From CAZHFA01 sp964534945 (lineage in GTDB: Bacteria; Bdellovibrionota_C; UBA2361; CAKMMH01): a stretch of DNA of 64,000 nucleotides. The translations under genes were made by a program, and so were the position numbers. Location of the stretch: contig CAZHSB010000003.1 of the NCBI GenBank assembly GCA_964534945.1, forward strand, positions 3,333-67,332, given 5' to 3'. Under the pieces are notes generated by a model that saw only the letters and a list, made by a program, of their open reading frames with translations, had not been told where the DNA came from and searched no databases. Positions within the stretch are counted from its first letter, which is position 1. Every line of letters starts with the position of its first letter. Shown in pieces: positions 17,726-27,682 of the stretch.

Positions 17726-18742
17726 ATGAATGATTTTTTAAAACTTGATGAAAATTTAAAAACAATAATAAAAAAATTAAACGGGATTTGTTTACTTTTA
17801 ATTCAAAATAGTATTTATCAAAAAGAAGCTCTTATATCAGATATAACTTCCATTTTTGATGAAAAAGAACTCGTAAAAATAAATTCAAAAGATTTTTCTT
17901 TAAAGACTTTTGAGAATTTTCAGATTAATTTATTTGAAGTTTCAATCTTATCTCCAGTTAAAATTTTTATCATAGAAGATATCAACTTATTAAAAACTGA
18001 CGTCGAAAAAAAATTATGCGAATTTTTAAAAGATATCCCAGAATCAACAATTGTTGTTTTGACAGCCTCTTCTTTGCCAAAGACAAATATTTTTTATAAA
18101 TACCATTTAAAAAACAAAACATTAATTGACAATTTAACTTTTGAAGAAAAAGAAATCTTAGAATGGATAAATAAAGAACTTACAAATATAAAACTTACAA
18201 AATATGCCAAAGATCTTCCAAGCTTAATTTTAGAAGCTGGAAATAAAAATATTGATAAAATAAGAGAGATTCTAGATTACTTAGAAATTTATATAAAAGA
18301 TAATTCTATTTCTAATAAAGAATTTTTGCTTTTATTTCCCATTGAAAATCAAATCAGTGATTTTAAAATTTTGGACCCAATATATTCTGCAGATTTTTTA
18401 GAATATGAGAGGACACTAAAGAAAATTTTGAAAAACAAAAATCAATTTCTGCTTATTTCTATTTTTCTTTCTAGCTTTTCACAACTTCTAGAAATAAAAT
18501 CTTATCAACTTCAAAAATTTTCTTCACAAGCAATAGCAGAAAAAACAAAAATGCAAGATTGGCTTATAAGGAAAAACTTAATGATTGCCTCAAAATATTC
18601 TTTTTCTCAGCTAAAAAATAATTTATCTCAAATTTTAATTGCAGAAGTAAAATTAAAAGATATAAACTTAAATGTTATTTCTATTTTTGAAGATTTATTT
18701 TACGCGCTAACCCCCGAACAACTTCTTATAAGGAAAAAATAA
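17726..18742 (+). CDS. holA: DNA polymerase III delta subunit
   Basis: A 338-residue protein. Sequence conservation of delta is low, but the length, the N-terminal RecA-like/AAA fold without a Walker A, the VSILSPVKIFIIEDINLLK and STIVVLTASSLPK segments, and the C-terminal helical region (KTKMQDWLIRKNLMIASKYS) fit HolA. Delta opens the sliding clamp within the clamp loader. The neighbours settle the call: tmk and holB follow directly, with gaps of 1 and 6 bases, making a replication/nucleotide operon. Confidence 0.75.
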   Translation: MNDFLKLDENLKTIIKKLNGICLLLIQNSIYQKEALISDITSIFDEKELVKINSKDFSLKTFENFQINLFEVSILSPVKIFIIEDINLLKTDVEKKLCEFLKDIPESTIVVLTASSLPKTNIFYKYHLKNKTLIDNLTFEEKEILEWINKELTNIKLTKYAKDLPSLILEAGNKNIDKIREILDYLEIYIKDNSISNKEFLLLFPIENQISDFKILDPIYSADFLEYERTLKKILKNKNQFLLISIFLSSFSQLLEIKSYQLQKFSSQAIAEKTKMQDWLIRKNLMIASKYSFSQLKNNLSQILIAEVKLKDINLNVISIFEDLFYALTPEQLLIRKK

Positions 18743-18743
18743 A

Positions 18744-19403
18744 ATGTTTTTTAATGAAAACAATCTACCAAAAGAAAAAAAACGCTTCATCGTAATTGAT
18801 GGGATAAATGGTTCTGGGAAAACCACTCTCATAAAAAATTTAGAAAAATATTTCATAAATAAAAATAAAGACGTAGTGCTTGGAAAGGAGCCTGGGGGAA
18901 CGCTAGCAGGCGATGCATTAAGAAAAATTGTACTAGAGTCTTCTCAAAAATTAACACCAGAAACACAATTTTTTATTATGTCTGCAAGCCGTTCAGAATA
19001 TGTAGATAAGGTAGTAAATCCTGCTATTTCAGAAAGTAAATTTTTTATTTCTGATAGATATTATTATTCTTCTTTAGCATTTCAATCTTACGGCGGAGGA
19101 TTAGATTTTAATTTTGTTAAAAATATATCAGATGTTGCCACAAAAAAATGCTATCCTGATATAGTTTTTATATTAGATCTTAACTTGGAAACAGCATTTG
19201 AAAGACTTAATATAAGAAATAAAGATCAACTTGAAAAAGACAATTTTGAAAATGAAGAGTTTTTGTTTCACAAAAGAGTAAAGGACGGCTTTTTAGATTT
19301 GGCAAAAAAGCTTGATGAAAGATTTTATATTGTTGATGCCTCAAAAAATGAAGAGGAAATTACAAAAGATGTAATATCAGTATTAGAAAAAATATATTTT
19401 TAA
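18744..19403 (+). CDS. tmk: Thymidylate kinase
   Basis: A 219-residue dTMP kinase. P-loop FIVIDGINGSGKTTLIKNL (about residues 15-33), the DR(Y/H) motif FFISDRYYYSSLAFQ, EPGGTLAGDALR for nucleotide binding, and a LID region. It phosphorylates dTMP to dTDP with ATP. It lies between holA and holB, a common arrangement (tmk-holB). A ThyX-like gene for the previous step is at 49.9 kb. Confidence 0.95.
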   Translation: MFFNENNLPKEKKRFIVIDGINGSGKTTLIKNLEKYFINKNKDVVLGKEPGGTLAGDALRKIVLESSQKLTPETQFFIMSASRSEYVDKVVNPAISESKFFISDRYYYSSLAFQSYGGGLDFNFVKNISDVATKKCYPDIVFILDLNLETAFERLNIRNKDQLEKDNFENEEFLFHKRVKDGFLDLAKKLDERFYIVDASKNEEEITKDVISVLEKIYF

Positions 19404-19409
19404 ATTTAT

Positions 19410-20375
19410 ATGAATATTATTGGACATAACAAACAAAGAAATTTATTAAAATCATCTTTTATCGATGAGACGATTCCTCATGCGCTACTTTTTAATGGGG
19501 ATCCTTCTATAGGGAAAAAATTAGTAGCATTAGAACTTGCAAAAAGTTTCTATTGCGAAAAAAATTCAGAAAATAATTCTAATAAAATTTATGGTGGTTG
19601 TAATGACTGCTTAAGTTGCAAATTATTTAATGAAGGAACAATTCCTGATTTTTATTTTGTTGATTGTGAGGATAAAGAAAATACAAAAGCAGAAAATATA
19701 AGAAAGCTTTTATATGATTTAAGTTTAAAAAATTTTTCATCAAAAAATAAATTTATTATTTTTGACAATGCACATTTGTTAAAGGAACAAAGCGCTAATA
19801 TTTTATTAAAAACCTTAGAGGAGCCAAAAGAAAATACATTTTTTATCCTAATTACTTCTAATTATTCTAAACTTCCGATAACAATTGTTTCTAGATGCCA
19901 TTTATGGTTTTTTAATAACTTATCTTCTGATGAATTACGAGAAATTATTAAAGAAAAAGATATCAAATTTCAAGATAACGGTGATAATATAGAATTATTA
20001 GAGGGAACATTAGAAAATATTAATATACTTTCCACTAATTTATCTGAGAAAAAAGCCTTTGAAGAATGCATAGATTCAATTTTAAGTGGTGATATTTCTT
20101 CCTTAACTTCTCTTTCAAAAAAAATATCAAAAGACAAAGATAATATAAAATATTATCTTACATTATTAAGACATATTGTTAGAGAAAAAATGATTACCGA
20201 AAAAGATTATAATTTAAAATCAGTATACGCCTTAACTTTAGAAAATATTATTTTTTCTGAATATATGATCCTTGATAGATATTTAAGCGCTCAAGATGTC
20301 CTCAATAACGTTCTTATAAATTTATTGCCTAATAGTAATCATAAAAAATTATTAGACCTAACAAATGTCTATTAA
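19410..20375 (+). CDS. holB: DNA polymerase III delta-prime subunit
   Basis: A 321-residue AAA+ clamp-loader protein. The features are a Walker-A-like loop LLFNGDPSIGKKLVALELA, a zinc module with C49, C61, C64 and C67-type cysteines (YGGCNDCLSCKLF), sensor residues in IIFDNAHLLKEQSANILLKTLEEP, and the SRC arginine-finger motif VSRCHLWFF. Delta-prime is the stator of the gamma complex. It is six bases after tmk and is the last gene of the operon. Confidence 0.93.
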   Translation: MNIIGHNKQRNLLKSSFIDETIPHALLFNGDPSIGKKLVALELAKSFYCEKNSENNSNKIYGGCNDCLSCKLFNEGTIPDFYFVDCEDKENTKAENIRKLLYDLSLKNFSSKNKFIIFDNAHLLKEQSANILLKTLEEPKENTFFILITSNYSKLPITIVSRCHLWFFNNLSSDELREIIKEKDIKFQDNGDNIELLEGTLENINILSTNLSEKKAFEECIDSILSGDISSLTSLSKKISKDKDNIKYYLTLLRHIVREKMITEKDYNLKSVYALTLENIIFSEYMILDRYLSAQDVLNNVLINLLPNSNHKKLLDLTNVY

Positions 20376-20486
20376 TTTCAATATATTATCTTTTTATGAT
20401 TTATTTTGAATTAAAAAAAGCAAAAAGTGTTTAAAAATATTAAAGATAATTCCGATACTTCCTATAGATATTAAGGTTTGTTTATA

Positions 20487-21944
20487 TTGAGTATAAATTT
20501 GGAAAACGTAACAATAAAAGAATTATCATCAAAGGCAGAGATTATAAATATTTTTAATTGCCTATCAGGGGAAATTAGTATTTTTAATGGTCCTTCTTCC
20601 GCAATTTCATCACTTCAAAGATTACTTACAGGAACTTATGAAAAAAATAACTTAAAAATATCAATTAATAATTCTATAAAATTTAATCCATTAGAACATG
20701 TACTCGTTGGATATAATAATATCATAAAAGACTCTACTGCTTCTATTGAAGATCTATTTTTATCCTATAACATTCCAATGGAAGATATTGATACCATATT
20801 AAACACATATGGACTTCATAATATTAGGCAACTAAAAATTTATGAGCTTGACGGAGACAAGAAAAAAAGACTGGAATTTGCAATTGCCTTCCAATCAAGC
20901 AACAAAGCATTAATCATACGAGATCCTTTTGAAGATATCTCTCCTCAATGGAAAGAACCTTATGCAAAATTCATTTATACATATGCAACAAAGAAAAATC
21001 TTCCTGTAATTATCAGTGAATTAGATTATAATCCTGCAACTTGGAACAACCTGCCATCTATAAAGAAGATGCAACTTGGTATATCAACAAATAAAACAAT
21101 TGGGTTCGGAAGTGATAATGGTCAGTTAAAAGAATTTTTATCTCAAATACGAACAGAACTAGACAACGAACAAACACAAAACGGCCTAACCACAATTAAT
21201 AATGATGTTAAAGAACCTATAAATAATACATCACACGATAAAATAAAATTAGCTCAAAGTCCTAAAATTAGTGGAACAAAAGTAAAGGAAATTGAAAGCG
21301 GAAAGCCACAAGTTCTGGTTAATAATGTTACTATTCAAAACCTTTCCAATGAAAATAAAAAATTAACAAAAAAAGAATTACAAAGAATACATCAAAAATT
21401 ATTCCTAGTTTGTTTTATTTTAGTAGCACTAACAAGTACCCTTTCGTTACTTTTAATAAATATGCAAGCAAAAAAAAATATAGATAAAATTAATTCTCAA
21501 AAAGAAAAATTAGATAAAATAATACCACTTCAATTAAATACTGATCTATTGGAAAAATCTTATATTCTCAATTCATATCCGTCAAAAATTAAAAATTTAA
21601 TAGAAATTCAACTGACTCGTAAACAAATTCTAGACACAAAAGAAGTACTTCCTTTAGTAAAAAATAATATTGCAGAACAACCAAAGAAGGGAAATCAAAA
21701 TTTATTTGCGCTACTTGAAAGCATTAGCGGAACAGGAAAAGATTTACCAGATCAAATTAGAAAAACTGATGCTCCGACCTCTAACTTTAATACCAATACT
21801 CATTACAACAATATTAATCAAATGAACCAAGGCAATCAATTCCAGCAAAATCAACCAGCACAACAACAAATAAGTAACGCTGAGGCAAAAAGACAACTTA
21901 TTTATCAAAGATTTCAAGAGGCTATGAAACGTAAGAAAAATTAA
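20487..21944 (+). CDS. Degenerate ABC-ATPase-like membrane protein upstream of mreB
   Basis: A 485-residue protein starting with TTG at 20487, ten bases after AAGG; another TTG at 20478 sits too close to that site. Residues 1-200 look like an ABC ATPase that has lost its catalytic residues: FNGPSSAISSLQRLLTG lies where Walker A GPNGAGKST should be (no lysine), YELDGDKKKRLEFAIAFQS stands for the LSGGQ signature, IIRDPFEDIS for Walker B (no catalytic glutamate), and IISELD for the H-loop (no histidine). A linker, one membrane span (about 305-325), a coiled coil and a Q/N-rich tail follow. It lies 120 bases upstream of mreB on the same strand. The role is unknown, perhaps a scaffold; the ABC relationship is inferred from motif spacing. 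Confidence 0.65.
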   Translation: MSINLENVTIKELSSKAEIINIFNCLSGEISIFNGPSSAISSLQRLLTGTYEKNNLKISINNSIKFNPLEHVLVGYNNIIKDSTASIEDLFLSYNIPMEDIDTILNTYGLHNIRQLKIYELDGDKKKRLEFAIAFQSSNKALIIRDPFEDISPQWKEPYAKFIYTYATKKNLPVIISELDYNPATWNNLPSIKKMQLGISTNKTIGFGSDNGQLKEFLSQIRTELDNEQTQNGLTTINNDVKEPINNTSHDKIKLAQSPKISGTKVKEIESGKPQVLVNNVTIQNLSNENKKLTKKELQRIHQKLFLVCFILVALTSTLSLLLINMQAKKNIDKINSQKEKLDKIIPLQLNTDLLEKSYILNSYPSKIKNLIEIQLTRKQILDTKEVLPLVKNNIAEQPKKGNQNLFALLESISGTGKDLPDQIRKTDAPTSNFNTNTHYNNINQMNQGNQFQQNQPAQQQISNAEAKRQLIYQRFQEAMKRKKN

Positions 21945-22030
21945 CCTTTTCCTCATTTTTCTTTTGATTTTTACTAAAAGTAGACCTTAAAAACCTGTTT
22001 TTATCTTTAAAATATGATACCATTTCTTAG

Positions 22031-23104
<1,074 letters not shown>

Positions 23105-23105
23105 T

Positions 23106-23921
23106 ATGAAACTTACTTATCCAGAAAGAATAAAAATAGCTTTAACATCTTTGATACTTTTCCTAATATCCATTGTGTTATTACATTGTACAGCAAAGGA
23201 TAAGACGCTCGTTAGATATCCCTATCAAGTTATTTCTGAAATTATATTTCCATTCCAAAGTTTTACAAGAACAGCTCAAAATTTTATCAAAGATAACTAC
23301 AATGATTATATAAATTTAGTAGATTTGAAAACCAAAAATAAGGCACTTACTCTGGAGCTATCAGAACTTGAACAGAAAAACTTACAACTACACGAACAAG
23401 AATTTGAGAATAAAAAATTAAAAAAACTTTTACGGATGAAAAGGCAAATAAAAATTGAATCTATTGGTGCAGAGGTCATCGGATATGCCCCTTCAAAATG
23501 GGAACGCGCTGTTATCATAAATAGAGGAAGTAATGATGGAGTAAAAATAGGGAGTCCTGTACTAACTGATGAGGGTATCGCCGGGCAGGTTGTCGCATTA
23601 AGCTTAAATACATCAAAAGTCCTTTTGATAATTGACAGGACTAGTGCAGTGGCTGTTTTTTTACAAAAAAGTAGAGCACGTGGGATCTTAGAGGGAGGAG
23701 GAAAAGAATTTTGTTATTTAAAATATATTGTCAAAAATTTTGATATACAGATTGGTGATAAAATTTTAACTAGTGGATTAGATAATGTTTTCCCAAAAGG
23801 ATTTTTAATCGGATATATCTCTGACTTTCAACCATCAACAAATGGATTGTTTGATATAGTAAAAGCAATACCTGCTATTGATTTTACAAAACTCGAACAT
23901 GTAATTGTTTTAAAAAAATAA
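23106..23921 (+). CDS. mreC: Rod-shape determining protein MreC
   Basis: A 271-residue protein: short cytoplasmic tail, one membrane span (about residues 10-27), a coiled coil (about 67-112, LELSELEQKNLQLHEQE), and the periplasmic double beta-barrel with IGAEVIGYAPSKWERAVIINRGS and GSPVLTDEGIAGQVV. It starts one base after mreB stops. MreC links MreB to PBP2 and activates the RodA-PBP2 pair. Confidence 0.95.
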   Translation: MKLTYPERIKIALTSLILFLISIVLLHCTAKDKTLVRYPYQVISEIIFPFQSFTRTAQNFIKDNYNDYINLVDLKTKNKALTLELSELEQKNLQLHEQEFENKKLKKLLRMKRQIKIESIGAEVIGYAPSKWERAVIINRGSNDGVKIGSPVLTDEGIAGQVVALSLNTSKVLLIIDRTSAVAVFLQKSRARGILEGGGKEFCYLKYIVKNFDIQIGDKILTSGLDNVFPKGFLIGYISDFQPSTNGLFDIVKAIPAIDFTKLEHVIVLKK

Positions 23922-23926
23922 GTAAT

Positions 23927-24418
23927 ATGTATATTCTTAAAAAATTTATTTTAATATTATTTTTTTCAGTCTTAACCTTATTAATTCAAGGAGAGATTTT
24001 AAAACCTCTCTTACCAATAGCTTTTGTGCCAAATATTTTTTTTATTGGAGTTATATTTTTTAGTTTTTATGAAATAAACATTTGGGGATTGCTTCTTACA
24101 TTTCTTTTAGGTCTTATACTTGATGTGTCTTCGGGAGAATTCTTGGGCCCTTGGTCTGCTTCTTTTGTTATAATTTATACTGTACTAACAATGTGTTCTG
24201 GGAGAATCTTTATAGATACAATCACTTCCCTTTTAATCATTTCAGTAATTTCTTCTGTTGTTTGTGATTTAATATATATCGCTCTAATTTGTACTTTCTT
24301 GCCACATATAGAAAATATAGGATTTTATATTTTACTTGGAAGTTTTAGTACAGCACTATGTAGCCCTATCATTATCGCAATATTAAAAAAATACTATCCT
24401 ATAAAAAAGGAAAGATAA
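23927..24418 (+). CDS. mreD: Rod-shape determining protein MreD
   Basis: A 163-residue very hydrophobic protein with five or six spans and an MreD-like FLLGLILDVSSGEFLGPWS motif (G..D..S...lG). It sits between mreC and mrdA at close spacing. MreD is an inner-membrane partner of MreC. The low sequence conservation of the family makes position the main support. Confidence 0.9.
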   Translation: MYILKKFILILFFSVLTLLIQGEILKPLLPIAFVPNIFFIGVIFFSFYEINIWGLLLTFLLGLILDVSSGEFLGPWSASFVIIYTVLTMCSGRIFIDTITSLLIISVISSVVCDLIYIALICTFLPHIENIGFYILLGSFSTALCSPIIIAILKKYYPIKKER

Positions 24419-24439
24419 TATTTGGAGTAATTTTTTAAA

Positions 24440-26338
24440 ATGCCAATTTTCGAACGTAGTCCTATCAATATTGAAAAACGAATTAATATTTATATAATAA
24501 TAATATTAACAGTCTTCTTTATTTTAGTAACTCGCTTGATTTATCTACAACTATTTAATTGGGAATATTTTAAAGATCGCTCAGAAAATAATCTTCTAAG
24601 GACTGTTTACATAAAACCACCAAGAGGCAATATATACGATAGAAATGGTGAAGAATTAGTGGGAAATCGTCCATCTTTTAATATTGAAATTACTATTGAA
24701 GATTGTCCTGACGTAGACCTTGTATTAAAAAAGCTATCAAAAATAGCTTCCGTTCCTCTTGAAATTCTTACGCAAAAATTAAAAGATAATACAAAAAGAA
24801 GAAGGTTCGAACCAAAAATTTTATTAAAAGATATTAATAGGGACCTATTATCAAAAATTATAGTCCATAAATATGAACTTCCAGGTATTATCGTAAATGT
24901 AATTCCTGCAAGAAATTATAAATATAATAATTTTGCAGCACATATAATTGGTTACATTAGAGAGCTTTCACAAGAACAATTAAAAAGTAAAAAATTTTCA
25001 AATGCAGGATATATACTTGGGGACATTGTTGGACAGTTTGGTATTGAATCACGATGGGAAGAATATTTACAAGGGAAAAAGGGTGTACAGTTAGTAAAGG
25101 TTAATGCAAATGGTATTAGAATAAGTGAAGAATCTTTTGATGCCGAAGTACAAGGGCACAGTATTTATCTGACAATAGACAAGGATGTTCAACTTGCAAG
25201 TGACAATGCTTTAAAAGACATGAAAGGCGCCATTGTGGCATTGGATCCAAATAATGGCGAAGTTCTAGCAATGGCGTCTTCTCCTGCCTTTGATCCTAAT
25301 ATTTTTACATCTGACCTATCCCCCGATGCGTGGAAAGATTTAAACGGCCCTTCGAAGAAATTGCACAATAGAGCAATTCAAGGAGTTTACCCTCCAGGAT
25401 CTGTTTTTAAAATTGTCATGGCAGTTGCAGGGCTCGCTGAGGGAGTTATAACACCAAATACAAAAATAAATTGTCCAGGATATTTATCATTTGCAAAAAG
25501 ACGCTATCATTGCCACAAAAGAGCAGGTCATGGACTTATCAACTTAGAAATGGCCCTAGCACAATCTTGCGATGTATATTTTTATGCTCTTGGACAAATG
25601 TTAGGAATTGATAGAATACATGAATATGCACAAAAATTTGGACTAGATCAAAAAAGTGGCATAAATCTTCAAAATGAAAATTCAGGATTAATTCCATCTA
25701 CAGCTTGGAAAAAGAAATATTATAGAAGTACGCCATCACAACAAAAATGGTTTCCAGGAGAAACATTATCTGTCGCCATTGGGCAAGGCGCAAATTTAGT
25801 AACACCTCTTCAACAAGCTAATATGTTAGCCACATTAGTAAATGGTGGGATTTTGTATAAACCGCATTTAGTAAAAAAAATTGTTTCGAGTGATACAAAA
25901 TATATTGATAATGATTTTGGAAAACAAGAAATCAGCAGGCTTGATATCTCTCCAGAAATTTTAGAAACCGTAAAAAAAGATTTAGTCTCGGTTGTTAATC
26001 ATGAGAGAGGTACTGGAAAACGTGCACAATTAGATAAAAAATTTAATATAACTGTTGGTGGAAAATCTGGAACATCCCAAGTTATAGGATTAAATTTTAA
26101 AATAAAAGATGATTCACATAAGGATCACGGTTGGTTTGTTGGATTTGCTCCTGCGGAGAAACCAGAAATAGTAGTGGCTGCTTTGGCAGAAAATGGTGGA
26201 GGAGGTGGCGCTGTCGCGGCTCCATTAGTAAAAGCTGTAATGGAAGCGTACTTTTTAAAAAAATATCCATCTTTAAAGGAGACTGAAGAAGGTCAGAAGA
26301 AAAATATCATAAATAAGGCGAACAATAATGTTAATTGA
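24440..26338 (+). CDS. mrdA: Penicillin-binding protein 2, elongation transpeptidase
   Basis: A 632-residue monofunctional class B PBP: N-terminal membrane anchor (residues 18-37), pedestal with PPRGNIYDRNGEELVGNRP, and a transpeptidase domain with the active-site SxxK as PPGSVFKIVMA, the second motif SCD (AQSCDVYFYALG), and KSG as GGKSGTSQV. It cross-links peptidoglycan during elongation as the partner of RodA, whose gene overlaps its end by 11 bases, implying coupled synthesis. Confidence 0.97.
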   Translation: MPIFERSPINIEKRINIYIIIILTVFFILVTRLIYLQLFNWEYFKDRSENNLLRTVYIKPPRGNIYDRNGEELVGNRPSFNIEITIEDCPDVDLVLKKLSKIASVPLEILTQKLKDNTKRRRFEPKILLKDINRDLLSKIIVHKYELPGIIVNVIPARNYKYNNFAAHIIGYIRELSQEQLKSKKFSNAGYILGDIVGQFGIESRWEEYLQGKKGVQLVKVNANGIRISEESFDAEVQGHSIYLTIDKDVQLASDNALKDMKGAIVALDPNNGEVLAMASSPAFDPNIFTSDLSPDAWKDLNGPSKKLHNRAIQGVYPPGSVFKIVMAVAGLAEGVITPNTKINCPGYLSFAKRRYHCHKRAGHGLINLEMALAQSCDVYFYALGQMLGIDRIHEYAQKFGLDQKSGINLQNENSGLIPSTAWKKKYYRSTPSQQKWFPGETLSVAIGQGANLVTPLQQANMLATLVNGGILYKPHLVKKIVSSDTKYIDNDFGKQEISRLDISPEILETVKKDLVSVVNHERGTGKRAQLDKKFNITVGGKSGTSQVIGLNFKIKDDSHKDHGWFVGFAPAEKPEIVVAALAENGGGGGAVAAPLVKAVMEAYFLKKYPSLKETEEGQKKNIINKANNNVN

Positions 26339-27476
26339 TAGAAGGCTTGTAACAAATTTTGATTGGAAATTGGTAACAATTATTTTGCTAATTCCTATAA
26401 TGGGGATCGTTATTTTATACAGTGCAGGATTTAACCCCGTAGATACAATTCGTCTTGTAGAAGGATCTTTGTTTAATATTGAAATAAAAAGTATTCCTGC
26501 TTTCAAACAATTTATTTATATTCTTGTGGGATTTTTTGTTATGATTATAGTGTCATCAATTCCAACAGATTTTTTTAAAAAATATGCTTATGTATTTTAC
26601 ATTATTACTTTAGTAACGTTAGTTGCTGTTATGGTTTATGGCGGCATTTCAAAAGGATCAAGAAGATGGATAGATTTTGGAACGTTAAAGCTTCAACCAT
26701 CAGAATTTGCAAAATTATTTACAATGCTTGCAATGGCAAAGTATCTTTCAGTACATACCACAAGAGAAGCTTTAAATTTAAAACATTTAATTTTTCCATT
26801 GCTATTAGTTTTTTTACCTTTTCTCTTGATTGTGATTCAACCAGATTTAGGGACCTCTTTGGCTGTAATGTTTCCTGCAATTGCGATGATTCTTTTTGTT
26901 GGGGTAAAATTTAAAATCTTACTTTTCACAGGAATTACATTTTTATCTTCTCTTTTTCCACTTTGGAAATTTTTAGAACCTTATCAAAAAAGACGCGTAA
27001 TCGCACTATTTAATCCAGATTTTGATCCATTAGGCGCTGGATACCATATTATCCAATCAAAAATTGCTGTCGGATCAGGTGGCCTTTTTGGAAAAGGCTT
27101 CTTAAAGGGAACTCAAACTCAACTTCAATTTCTTCCTGAGCATACAACTGATTTTATATTTTCTGTACTAGCGGAAGAGTGGGGATTTATTGGCTGCCTA
27201 TTTTTAATTTTTTTATATTTTATTTTACTTTATCGTATTTTTAGCATTGCGGTAAAAAGTGGAAACCTTTTTTCCTCTTTGGTTTGCGTTGGAGTTGCCT
27301 CATATCTATTTTTCCATATTCTTGTTAATATAGGAATGGTTCTTGGAGTTTTACCCGTTGTAGGAATTCCACTGTTACTTTTTAGCTATGGTGGTTCTTC
27401 TGTTATTAGCACTATGTTTTCATTGGGTATAGTCTTAGGAATAAGTATAAGAAAAGGCTTTTGGAAAAAATCATAA
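26328..27476 (+). CDS. rodA: SEDS peptidoglycan polymerase RodA
   Basis: A 382-residue SEDS-family protein with about ten spans. The conserved segments include GSRRWIDFGTLKLQPSEFAKL, IVIQPDLGTSLAVMFPA (with the catalytic Asp of the family), QSKIAVGSGGLFGKGFLKGTQTQLQFLPEHTTDFIFSVLAEEWGF (given here only as a marker of positions about 240-285), and GIPLLLFSYGGSSVI. It polymerises lipid II into glycan strands with PBP2. The start overlaps mrdA. It is the last gene before tRNA-Leu. Confidence 0.96.
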   Translation: MLIDRRLVTNFDWKLVTIILLIPIMGIVILYSAGFNPVDTIRLVEGSLFNIEIKSIPAFKQFIYILVGFFVMIIVSSIPTDFFKKYAYVFYIITLVTLVAVMVYGGISKGSRRWIDFGTLKLQPSEFAKLFTMLAMAKYLSVHTTREALNLKHLIFPLLLVFLPFLLIVIQPDLGTSLAVMFPAIAMILFVGVKFKILLFTGITFLSSLFPLWKFLEPYQKRRVIALFNPDFDPLGAGYHIIQSKIAVGSGGLFGKGFLKGTQTQLQFLPEHTTDFIFSVLAEEWGFIGCLFLIFLYFILLYRIFSIAVKSGNLFSSLVCVGVASYLFFHILVNIGMVLGVLPVVGIPLLLFSYGGSSVISTMFSLGIVLGISIRKGFWKKS

Positions 27477-27526
27477 ACCTCCTTGACTTACTAGATTAAA
27501 ACTTTTAAAGTAAAAATGTTTTTTTA

Positions 27527-27610
27527 GCCTGGATGGTGGAACTGGTAGACACGTTGGATTCAAAATCCAATGCTAGCAATAGCATGAGGGTTCGACCCCC
27601 TCTCTAGGTA
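27527..27610 (+). tRNA. tRNA-Leu (anticodon CAA)
   Basis: 84 bases, folding as a class II tRNA. The acceptor GCCTGGA pairs with TCTAGGT (G-T pairs at two positions), the anticodon stem TTGGA/TCCAA holds the loop TTCAAAA with anticodon CAA, and there is a long variable arm (TGCTAGCAATAGCA). The T-loop is GGGTTCGACCCCC. No CCA is encoded after the discriminator A at 27610, so it must be added enzymatically. A TTGACT -35-like element lies at 27483-27488, but no good -10 is seen. Confidence 0.93.
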
Positions 27611-27682
27611 TTTCTTTTTTTACTCCCAATGCTTTTTTGCACGACCTTTTAGTTATTCTTTTTTTTTGATATACTAGCGAAT

